Assembly: GCA_021229015.1 (NCBI GenBank)
Contig: CM037783.1
Coordinates: 58,190,192-58,254,191 of the forward strand
Length of the DNA: 64,000 nucleotides
Source: Solen grandis
Taxonomy: Eukaryota; Mollusca; Bivalvia; Adapedonta; Solenidae
Direction: 5' to 3'
A model generated the notes under the pieces. The model saw only the letters and a program-made list of their open reading frames with translations. It ran no database searches and was not told where the DNA came from. A program made the position numbers and the translations under genes. How positions within the stretch are numbered: the stretch's first letter is position 1; every line of letters starts with the position of its first letter. Below, piece by piece: positions 47,701-59,700 of this stretch.

Positions 47701-50700
47701 AGTAAGTTAGATATCAAATCAAGTCATAATCCATAAAATAATCTTAAGATGATGATAAAGTTAAAAAAAAAACACACATTATTTTATATAATGGCCACTG
47801 CATACTTGATTCTAGAATCCAATTACTTATTAAAGAATGAATATAAGAAGTTTAGGTTGCAAGAAAAATAACCCATTAATTAGCAACATACATGATTCAA
47901 TTGTGCTAGGAAATGTTTCCAATCAGTATAAAAAAATCAAGATGTTTTAATGATATTGCTTATTATCACAATCAGCTCGGTATGACGGCTCTCCATCTTT
48001 CCACGGACCGGAAGTGGGAATGCTGCACCAACTTCCTCTTGCAGAATCGAGCCGACCCGAACTGTCAAACTACGGTGAGCACCCTTTCATGAATTGTTCG
48101 CTCCAAATGCTTTGCTTCTTAATCCACTGTGAGATATTGGGTTAGCAAAACTTCGTACTCTTGAATTATGAATTAGACATTTTCATTTGAACCGTAGATC
48201 ATTTGACCAATGAAGCGGTTGTTCGGATCTTTCACTCAACTGAAGGAAGCCCACACTATGGGCCTTAGAATTATACTGGCCTCTCAGGTACCCATTTACA
48301 CCTTAGTGAAGTGAAACAATGCAGGATAATTGTCTTGCTCAAGAAAATTATCAGTGTCCTTTTGCAGGACTCGAACCAGGTGCCCCTCGATTCCGGAGCG
48401 CGTGTCCTACCACTGGACTCTATTTTGTGGGGTTTCACTGGACACTCCGTGTTATGCCCAACATGATGAACAAAAGCGCAGCCATCCGCGTTTAGTATAT
48501 GTGTAAAAGTAATAAGGTTTAAACATTATGTTACATTTTCCTCAGACGGGCCTCACACCGCTGATGATCGCCGCTGGCAAGGGGGACATGAAGGCTGTAG
48601 AGAGGCTGGTAAAAGCCGGAGCCGACATTCTGATGGAAGACCACGTGAGTGTTGCTTGTATTACAATCGTCCAGCTCGCTTTACTTGATTCTTCAACTTT
48701 TAGATATGTTTTGTAGGTAATATTTGATGAACCCTTTAAAACCCTTTGTAATCCTATCATTAATTCAGGATATGTATGCATGCCTTATGTAAAGACGCAC
48801 CAACACGCTAGTCCAGGAGTTCGAACACAATGCATTGTCTAACTAGTGTAAAGCAACACGATTTATACATTTTGCTGGGAGTTAGTCCAAGTGGAGACCA
48901 TGTTATACCGTGTTTGAAGGGCATGTGATTCAGGAATTATTGAACTGATAAAACAGATTATGTTGGTGTACAGGATGGCAGCACGCCCATCTGCAAGTCA
49001 TACAGAGAAGGAAAAAAGGACGTCACACAATACCTCCTGGCGAACATCCCGGACGAAAGGCGGGAGTACTTTGTCAGGGTAAGAGTATTTTAACACACAC
49101 ACACACACACTGTTATCCTAATTCTGCCACACTAATGCAAGATATGTATGTTCATTGATTAATTATTGATGTTCCATTATCAGACATATCAACAAGTACA
49201 AATATGTGTTCTTGTTCGCGTATTTTCATTATGTTTAACTAATTTCACTTCATTGCAAGACGAGATTAGAGATAATCTTACACCCTTCAAACACTGATGA
49301 CGAGAAGAAGTTAATGGAGACCTTGTACTACCCTATACTGGAGGAATGCACCGAAAAGCCGGAGTTCAGAAACGCATTCTACAACCAGCGTGTCATCCAT
49401 AAGCTGACGGTCAAAATGGAAGGTCTTACACAGAATGTTGAGATCACCATGATGACGTCCATCTTGATATTTGCAATCATGATCAAGTTCGGAGACGAGG
49501 TAGATGCAAAGTTCATGAAACAATACATGAACGCAAAAGGGCCAGATCTTACCATTCACATTGTAAAGTATTACACAGAAGTTTGCAAGATGCCGGAAAA
49601 AAGCACAGTCATGGCATTCCTGCCGATGATAGGTTTGTGCGAAATACCCGAGGGACGGGTTTGGCTGAAAAAGAATTATGTATCTGTCTCCGAGTATCTG
49701 AATTTCTTCAATAAAGACAGTCTGAAAGTGTATATGTTGCCAAATCCGGAATGTCACTGGTGTCTCCAGAAGGGTCACTTCCGGAAAATAACACACATCT
49801 GGCATCGCTTCCACGACGTCATGTACGATATTCAGACAGAGCAGAGGGAGAAGCACATGTTTGAATTGCTGGAGGAAGAAGAACGAGAAAAAGAACGCAA
49901 AGAGAAGCGAAAGGAGAAAAAGAAGCAAAAGAGGCTAGGCAAGCAAAAGAAAGATAACGACGAAGAGCACGGGGATGATAAAGACCTTAAGCAGAAATTA
50001 NNNNNNNNNNNNNNNNNNNNNNNNNNNNNNNNNNNNNNNNNNNNNNNNNNNNNNNNNNNNNNNNNNNNNNNNNNNNNNNNNNNNNNNNNNNNNNNNNNNN
50101 CTATCTTCCTGTTACCGTCTGCTGCAGGTGGGAGACAACGCACTCATGACCGCCATCAAGTGCGGGGACGCCAACATCATCAACGCCATTTGGCCTCACC
50201 GTGGGAGCTTAAACATTGACCAGTCTAACGTAGTAAGTTAGATATCAAATCAAGTCATAATCCATAAAATAATCTTAAGATGATGATAAAGTTAAAAAAA
50301 ACACACATTATTTTATATAATGGCCACTGCATACTTGATTCTAGAATCCAATTACTTATTAAAGAATGAATATAAGAAGTTTAGGTTGCAAGAAAAATAA
50401 CCCATTAATTAGCAACATACATGATTCAATTGTGCTAGGAAATGTTTCCAATCAGTATAAAAAAATCAAGATGTTTTAATGATATTGCTTATTATCACAA
50501 TCAGCTCGGTATGACGGCTCTCCATCTTTCCACGGACCGGAAGTGGGAATGCTGCACCAACTTCCTCTTGCAGAATCGAGCCGACCCGAACTGTCAAACT
50601 ACGGTGAGCACCCTTTCATGAATTGTTCGCTCCAAATGCATTGCTTCTTAATCCACTGTGAGATATTGGGTTAGCAAAACTTCGTAGTCTTGAATTATGA

Positions 50701-53700
50701 ATTAGACATTTTCATTTGAACCGTAGATCATTTGACCAATGAAGCGGTTGTTCGGATCTTTCACTCAACTGAAGGAAGCCCACACTATGGCGCCTTAGAA
50801 TTATACTGGCCTCTCAGGTACCCATTTACACCTTAGTGAAGTGAAACAATGCAGGATAATTGTCTTGCTCAAGAAAATTATCAGTGTCCTTTTGCAGGAC
50901 TCGAACCAGGTGCCCCTCGATTCCGGAGCGCGTGTCCTACCACTGGACTCTATTTTGTGGGGTTTCACTGGACACTCCGTGTTATGCCCAACATGATGAA
51001 CAAAAGCGCAGCCATCCGCGTTTAGTATATGTGTAAAAGTAATAAGGTTTAAACATTATGTTACATTTTCCTCAGACGGGCCTCACACCGCTGATGATCG
51101 CCGCTGGCAAGGGGGACATGAAGGCTGTAGAGAGGCTGGTAAAAGCCGGAGCCGACATTCTGATGGAAGACCACGTGAGTGTTGCTTGTATTACAATCGT
51201 CCAGCTCGCTTTACTTGATTCTTCAACTTTTAGATATGTTTTGTAGGTAATATTTGATGAACCCTTTAAAACCCTTTGTAATCCTATCATTAATTCAGGA
51301 TATGTATGCATGCCTTATGTAAAGACGCATCAACACGCCAGTCCAGGAGTTCGAACACAATGCATTGTCTAACTAGTGTAAAGCAACACGATTTATACAT
51401 TTTGCTGGGAGTTAGTCCAAGTGGAGACCATGTTATACCGTGTTTTAAGGGCATGTGATTCAGGAATTATTGAACTGATAAAACAGATTATGTTGGTGTA
51501 CAGGATGGCAGCACGCCCATCTGCAAGTCATACAGAGAAGGAAAAAAGGACGTCACACAATACCTCCTGGCGAACATCCCGGACGAAAGGCGGGAGTACT
51601 TTGTCAGGGTAAGAGTATTTTAACACACACACACACACACACACACACTGTTATCCTAATTCTGCCACACTAATGCAAGATATGTATGTTCATTGATTAA
51701 TTATTGATGTTCCATTATCAGACATATCAACAAGTACAAATATGTGTTCTTGTTCGCGTATTTTCATTATGTTTAACTAATTTCACTTCATTGCAAGACG
51801 AGATTAGAGATAATCTTACACCCTTCAAACACTGATGACGAGAAGAAGTTAATGGAGACCTTGTACTACCCTATACTGGAGGAATGCACCGAAAAGCCGG
51901 AGTTCAGAAACGCATTCTACAACCAGCGTGTCATCCATAAGCTGACGGTCAAAATGGAAGGTCTTACACAGAATGTTGAGATCACCATGATGACGTCAAT
52001 CTTGATATTTGCAATCATGATCAAGTTCGGAGACGAGGTAGATGCAAAGTTCATGAAACAATACATGAACGCAAAAGGGCCAGATCTTACCATTCACATT
52101 GTAAAGTATTACACAGAAGTTTGCAAGATGCCGGAAAAAAGCACAGTCATGGCATTCCTGCCGATGATAGGTTTGTGCGAAATACCCGAGGGACGGGTTT
52201 GGCTGAAAAAGAATTATGTATCTGTCTCCGAGTATCTGAATTTCTTCAATAAAGACAGTCTGAAAGTGTATATGTTGCCAAATCCGGAATGTCACTGGTG
52301 TCTCCAGAAGGGTCACTTCCGGAAAATAACACACATCTGGCATCGCTTCCACGACGTCATGTACGATATTCAGACAGAGCAGAGGGAGAAGCACATGTTT
52401 GAATTGCTGGAGGAAGAAGAACGAGAAAAAGAACGCAAAGAGAAGCGAAAGGAGAAAAAGAAGCAAAAGAGGCTAGGCAAGCAAAAGAAAGATAACGACG
52501 AAGAGCACGGGGATGATAAAGACCTTAAGCAGAAATTAACCGAATCTGAAAAGTTATGCCCAGACGAAAATACAATTTCTACTATCAAAGAAATACATCA
52601 ACAAAATGTGAATACGGTCAGAAGTTCTGACATCGCTGCAGTCACACCAATAGGTCAAGGAAGTTCAAGCCATACCAAACAGTTATTAAAAGAAAGCCAA
52701 AGTCCTCAAGCAGAAACCTGGAAGACTGTTCAGACAAAGAAGCAGATTGCAAAAGAAAAAGAGCGAAGTGTAAGTGAATTGACGGACGCAGAAACAAACA
52801 GCAAGAAAAAACAACAAAAATCGTCAAAATCTTTGAGCAAAACTGCAAAGAAAAAACAATACAGACCCATTCAAACAAATTCCGTTTTAATAAATAACCT
52901 GCCTCTAATGACCGATGGAGCCACGCGATGGGCTGATGTTGCGAAGGGTAAACTGAAGAAGAATGAAGAAATAGTACGCACAAATACAAACACAGATTCC
53001 ATTTGGTCTACAAAAGACAAATCAAATTTTGTTGACAAAGATTTTCCTTCTCTTAATGGTTCCGTACACACTGGTAAAAACGAAGATCGGCCAGGTTCGT
53101 TCACATTTCATTTTGACGCTCCAACTAGTCCCACGAAGGAGGAACATCAACAAGATGGAAGTGATTATTTTCACAATGCTTCAATGTCTGATTTAGAACA
53201 ACACAGTTGTCCAAATGATGTATATAGTGAAGAGTCTGATAAACAAATGAACGACATGATCATCGGGACAGAGGAATTAATCTCTAAAGCTCCGACCGCA
53301 ATTTCAGATGGAACCACTGCAATGTTTTATGAAACCCAAGATACACAGAATACAGTTATTCAAACCAGAACATTGGAGGAAATACGTGAAACTCCACAAT
53401 CAGTACATCTTGAAGACGATAATAAACCCGAGTTTCTTGTTGGTCCAAAAGATTGTATGGTTAATTTTCAAGAGATCTTTGATAATCAAGAAAATACTTT
53501 TGCTGCTTTTGTCAACTTAGCACTGCCTGCTCGTGTCAACGACCCTTTCTTTGATCCAAACTCTGTAGCTCAGTATAGTCCAATTGAAGATGAAAAACAT
53601 GCATCATCAACAGTTGATTCACTTTTTGAAACATCAGAGGACATACCTAGTTGGTTCAATGAAGCAGAAGAGTTCAGTGAAGATTTCTTCAATGAAATAG

Positions 53701-56700
53701 CAGAAAATACATGTAAGGGATTTGATACAGAACATAAAGAAAAAGATTCAATGATAGAACCAAATGCACTTGTTGCAGTTGACCCTGCTATTGTTGATCA
53801 TAAAGATGTCAGTCAGGTATATCAATGCAAACAAGAAGATGAACTTGAAATAGAAAATAATAATAACAAATCTAGATTTTTAGGCAGAGTATTTTCAGAT
53901 GCAAATGCCAACGATTCTATCGTAACCTTGATAGGTGTCGGAAACTGCACTCAGAGGAAAACACAAAAACACGAAATTAAATCTGCCCCCGACCTGGTCG
54001 AAGAAAGACAAACAGCAGTCATAAAACCATTGCAGACTAAAAGCATACCCGCATGCAACTCGCAATTTGGACAACAGCTGCTTGAAAATGTTTGCCGATT
54101 AGAGGAGGAGATTAAGGATGATAGTATATTATTTCCAGAGGATTTAGACGGTGAACCTCATGAGACTAGTAATTTCGGTAACCCCAACCCGAAGAAAATA
54201 GATGATACAGATTATTTCTTCCCAAGCTTTCACGAGAACACTAAATTGTCGGCTCACGAAGACCCAAGAGCATTCTCCATTTTTCATCGCATGCAGTTAG
54301 TTCAACTACAACAAGTGGACATTTACTACCAACATAACAGGAGGGAGATCATGAAAGCTGGATCAAGGGAACAGGCAAACTTTATTTACTACGCTCATTG
54401 TGCTGGTATAGGTAAGGACAGGATGGAGAAATATTTAAATGGTGATGTGAAAGATTATCGCGAGAATAGCAATTATCCATGCAGAGGGAGAGGACCGGCA
54501 CAAGGCAATGCTACCAAGGAACCATGTCGGACAGATATTGGCGATGTCAAGCAAACCTTTCCCCAGGTTGCACCCCCCAATGTATCAGTTTCAAGTTTCA
54601 GTGCTGGTCACAGACCGGATTGCCAAACAAAGAACCATGGATTTCAGCAGCAGGACACACCAACTGATCAAGAGGCTCATGGCAGAACATTGCCAAACGG
54701 CGGACCTCAACTTTACAATGGTCAATGTCCATCTGTAGTACCCGTGATGGCGCCTCCAAATCCAGGAAGCATGACGATGGTCCAGCAGATGCATCCATCC
54801 AATATACGCATGATGCAGACAGCCGGGAGCTTATCCATCAGGAACCAGGTGACGGGGATCTTGCGGAATCTGTTTGAAGCCAAGAGGAAAACCGTGCGCT
54901 GGCGACAGGACCTTCTGCAGACGATGAGTCTTCTGCCAGAGAAACTGATTGTTGCCGGGAAAATCCTAATTCCAAGAGATCCTGCCGACCGTGTCTATAT
55001 TTCACACCAGAGGTAGGTTTCATCTGCTTATTCCACAAGTCAGTTTTTTCATTTCGGAGTAACTAATCATCATTATGAGTTGTGCATTTAAAGTTTGTAG
55101 ATGCTTTTGTCTGTTTATTATCACCTTCTTTTCTTGTCACTTCAGTTCTGGACCTGTCGTTCTTGGGATGCTTCTAAGTGGGTTGGAGGTGGCGGTGAAG
55201 ATAATTGACTGGGAGACTCGTGAGTTTAAACACAAGGACTTACAGCGTTTGATCGACATGGACGTCTCTAAATACTTCATGTCAAAGTACCTGGTGGGTA
55301 GCAAATGGTGTTATTAAAGGGTATACTAGTAAAATGAAGATATTTTTTGCGTTTCGTAGCTTTTGGTGTTAGCTCACCTTGCTCAGAGTCAACTATTGTG
55401 ACCAATGTATGTCCATTTAACTTAAAACGATATCTCCTTTCTTACTACTGGGCTAATTTTCATAATACTTTATAGGAATATTCCTTGGGTGGTCCTCTTC
55501 CAAAATTGTTCAAATGCAGAAATCTGGTTGCCAATGCATCCAAAAGGGGAAACTGTGAAAACTTCAAAAATCTTCTTGTCCAAAAGTACTAGGTGGATGT
55601 CAATTTCTTTTGGCATAGGTAATCCTTTGCTCATTCTTATCCCAGATCGTTATTAGAGCCCGTTTACCTTTTATGTATATTCATGTAGTATAAGTTTGAA
55701 AAAAAAACAAAACATTATGTAATACATCGTATTATTATGTATGTCTTGTACTAGCTGGATTTCAAAGTTTTTCGGCACTCACTCTCACCAATATGTACCA
55801 AGAAACCAGTTTCCTTAATATCATAAGCTAATGACTGTTTCTTTTCCTTCCACTAATACTGGTTCTCGGGTGAGCGATCTCAGGACCTTCATGTTTTTTT
55901 CCCTTTACTTTAAACTTCAAATAATGCAAAAGATAGTATAAATATGATCATCAACTAATGTGATACATTTATTTTCAGGCTTATGCATCCCAAGAAGGAA
56001 ACTATTACATCGCTATGGATCTGTATGAGTACACTCTTCCTGAATTCATTTGCAAGCTGAGAGCGACGGACGGTGTAGATGTAAAAATCACCTCGAACAA
56101 AATAGTATGGCAACTTCTCCGAGGATTAGCCAATTTGCATCAACATTTTCTCATCGTTCATGGTGAGCTTAGGGTAAGTTTCACCTTATTATAAACATTT
56201 TTTTTTGGAAAAAAATAAAATAAATAAATAAAATAATATTACCACTAAAACCTCTTGAATATGCAGCGTGCCCAATGTATGTTGCTCTACATATATTAAT
56301 ATTTTTAGGTCAGTTTTGATACTCGAATTCTATTTGTAGTAACTAAAACCCTTCTTTTAATGATCATAATTATATCATTTGATAAAAAAATGCAATTCAA
56401 TTATTTTTGGAACTTTGTTTATATGAGACAGGTGTTGCCTGCCTCATCATGCTAAATACCTCACCCTGCCACATTATCCTGACACCGGGTCAACCAATCC
56501 TTGAACCACCCGTATACACCAAGCAAAGGAGCTTTACCTTTTACGACTTTGATATGTCGCGGTCGGTGATCGAACCCATAACCTCCCTGTATGTAAGTTA
56601 TAAATATTCTCGGTTAATGGACCTGCCCTATGACATGAATGATAACATGAACACTATTTCTACCTGCGGACTAGCCGGAGAATATAGTGATTGACCTTAA

Positions 56701-59700
56701 CGGCCATGTCAACATCGCCTGGTATGGACTTGGCAAGAACACGTGCAGAGAAGGACCATATCTGGAATACACGGACGGTAAGTAAGACTGAGTTTTTTAC
56801 TTTAAATCTCCATTATTTGACTGCTATGTTGCACACATGTGATCTTCTTTTCTTGGAATATCTGACATTGAGCTTTTCCTCAACTCAAAATTTTACAGAT
56901 CAACAACTGCCTTTTATATTTTGACCTAGAGAATGGACATTTTGCATACAATCTATTATCGTTACGTTATTGTAAAAAAATGGAAAAATAATTTCTTCAA
57001 AATAACCAAATTTGGTTTACAGAATTTGAGTTTTTTGAGTTAAAGAAAATCTCAGTTTGATATGCTTTTTGAAAAGCAGTGCGGCTATTTTTTCTAAGAA
57101 TAAGATTTCCTTCAGACTCGAGTGTTATATATATTCATATCTATTATCATTTAAATGAAATATTCCAACTTCTGAAGTGTGAATGTGGGGGATAGGGTTA
57201 CTACACGACCCGCGCGTAGCAACCGTTTTTTCCCTTCTAATTGAGATAAGTTCGCACTAACAATATAAGACATAAACGCAGTTAACTGTCAACACTGATT
57301 AACTCTGGCTGACATCCTCCTTTTACGGGCTGGGTATGGACTAGCTCAGCTCAGGGAAATCAGAAACGGACATTGGCTGAATTTACTGCACAGTTACAAG
57401 GATGGATCAGATTTATTTTACAGACAGACAGACAGACAGACAGACTTTTATTCAGATTTGTACAATAGAGTACATCATCATATACAGAATTTCGAACAAA
57501 ATAGATAAGATATAGTTAATAAATTACTATATGCATTATAATTGACAAAAGTATCATATATGTGCCATCTAAAATATGTTAACAGTCAGTGATACATATA
57601 AAATTACATGATTTCAAAGTAATTGATTACAATATATAAAAACTTAATCATTCTACAGATACAGGCCTTTCAATATTTCTTAGAATATTATATCTTCTTT
57701 CGTGAGCTAGTTTGAGATATTTACATAGATTTAACAGAGTAAGTTTTTTAAAAAATTTAATTTTTTTGTAATAATATTTTTTATATACTTCTTACGTAAG
57801 TCTAAAAACGGTTGCACTTAATTACAAAGTGGAATCATCTTCTATGTCAATATGAGTTTCCTGCAAACAAAACTGGCAATATCTTTGATCTCTCGGTATC
57901 TGTTCTCTGAATCTTGCTGAATTAATTCTTAACAAATTCGAAGAAATGCGTAATTTAGTTAGTTTGCATAACCGTTTAGATACATTTAGTGACAAATATT
58001 CTTCAGGATTAAATGTACACTAAAGGTGACTATAAAAATAACAAAGTATCCCATTGTTATTAATATCAGTAAACCACTTATTTATTTTACAGTCCGTCTA
58101 GAGGTGTCACATATAACACAATCAATAAATAAAAAAAAGTATTTATGGCAAACTGAGAACCTTTGGAGATGAAATTGTTAATGTAATCCATCCATTATTA
58201 CTTAACACCAAAATCAAGACTTCAGTGCAGATGCAAGCATACATTGACTTTGGAATAAAGACTTCTTTCTCTAAGACTTTTAAGGGTTTTTCTATACATT
58301 TCCAACGATTACTTGCTGTACCATGATGACGATTTAATAATGGATGAATTACCTCCATTTGGTATGCTTAATGAAAAATAACTCTCAGTCTAAGGCTGAT
58401 ACTGTAACACGTTATGATATGTCGCTTTATTTCGGTACATTGACTTTTTTTATTGGCAGACGAAAAGTGTTGGCTAGCACCGGAAGTGATCAACCTACGT
58501 CAGAAGGTCTCCTTCAAATCTGACATCTGGGTAAGTGTCACTTCTGTAATTCTATTCATCTGAAATAAATGTAATAAACAGACTAATAATATCACCCTGA
58601 ACAAAATGATTCAGACTTGATGTCAACTCAGATTATAAAAATGAATTTGTAAGTCTGTGTTCATATGACCTACAGACTACAGCAAATAAGCATTGCAAGC
58701 GTAATTATTTTAAATGATAATTAAAGTATATTTGTTAAAATGTTAAATACTATGATTTTCTATGACATATATTCATAATGTTATTTTTACATCAGCTACT
58801 CTGAATCTTAAATGACATGTGTACCTGTCCCAACACCGCCCTGATATCTGTCTCTTCCATTGAGTGCAGGTGGCAGGAATGTTGGTCTACTTCATCCTTA
58901 GTGGTTGCAAACACCCATTCGGTTGTAACTTGAATGACATCATCTATAACCTTGGTAACCAGCTGTACGCCATGGATTACGTGGGGGAGGAGGCAGGACA
59001 TCTCCTGTCACTCATGCTGTCTCCCAACAAGGCGGAGCGACCTTGCACCTCCGACTCTCTCAAGTATGTAATCAGTAAGGATTAAACATATATAAAGCCT
59101 GCAGTGTTTGACATTCTTAGACATTATATGAATTTCCTGCAATGTGTAAACATCCTTAGACATTATATGAAAGTCCTGCAATGTTTGAACATCCTTAGAC
59201 ATTATATGAAAGTCCTGCGATGTGTAAACATCCTTAGACATTATATGAATGTCCTGCAGTGTTTGAACATCCTTAGACATTATATGAGAGTCCTGCAATG
59301 TGTAAACATCCTTAGACATTATATGAAATTCCTGCAATGTGTAAACATCCTTAGACATTATATGAAATTCCTGCAATGTGTAAACATCCTTAGACAATGT
59401 GTAAACATCCTTAGACATTATATGAAATTCCTACAGTGTTTAAACATCCTTAGACATTATATGAAATTCCTACAGTGTTTAAACATCCTTAGACATTATA
59501 TGAAATTCCTACAGTGTTTAAACATCCTTAGACATTATATGAAATTCCTGCAATGTTTGGGCATTCTAAATTATTTAGTTATTATATACAGTCGTACTTA
59601 GGTGACTCGAACAGGCTGGGGGAACGGCAATTTGTTCTAGTCATCGGTGGTTCGACCCAACCGTGTTTTAAATTGATTTTCATACATGTATTAAACAGTA

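Larger units (their letters stand above)
47570..50000 (+). repeat. Left copy of duplicated ankyrin/giant-exon block (probable unmerged haplotype)
   Basis: Matches 50101-52538 base for base except a handful of substitutions (for example 48111 T versus 50640 A), single-base and A-run indels, and an 8-bp CA-repeat difference. It contains exon copies 47597-47701, 47976-48074, 48546-48644, 48974-49078 and the first 741 nt of the giant exon (49260-50000), cut off by the N gap. Splice sites and frames are intact in both copies. Confidence 0.95.
50101..52538 (+). repeat. Right copy of duplicated block, continuous with the rest of the gene
   Basis: Starts at the first base after the gap, equivalent to 47570, inside the intron before ankyrin exon B. 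Its homology to the left copy ends at 52538, exactly where the left copy meets the gap. It continues without a break into the kinase exons, so it is the copy used in the gene model. Confidence 0.95.

Noticed and set aside
49311..49928. 205-aa minus-strand ORF rich in Phe/Leu
   Set aside because: Antisense shadow of the giant exon; the plus strand has matching domain logic and splice phases.
49314..50241. ORFs running through the N gap
   Set aside because: They join the truncated left copy to intron and exon B of the right copy through 100 N; artificial.
51798..52500. IRE1 orthologue as identity of the gene
   Set aside because: IRE1 has a signal peptide, lumenal domain and membrane segment; this gene has ankyrins, no membrane segment, and a pseudokinase.
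59008..59601. Repeat proteins of 136 (minus) and 165 (plus) residues
   Set aside because: Direct read-through of the 39-bp intronic minisatellite; the flanking kinase exon uses a donor upstream of it.
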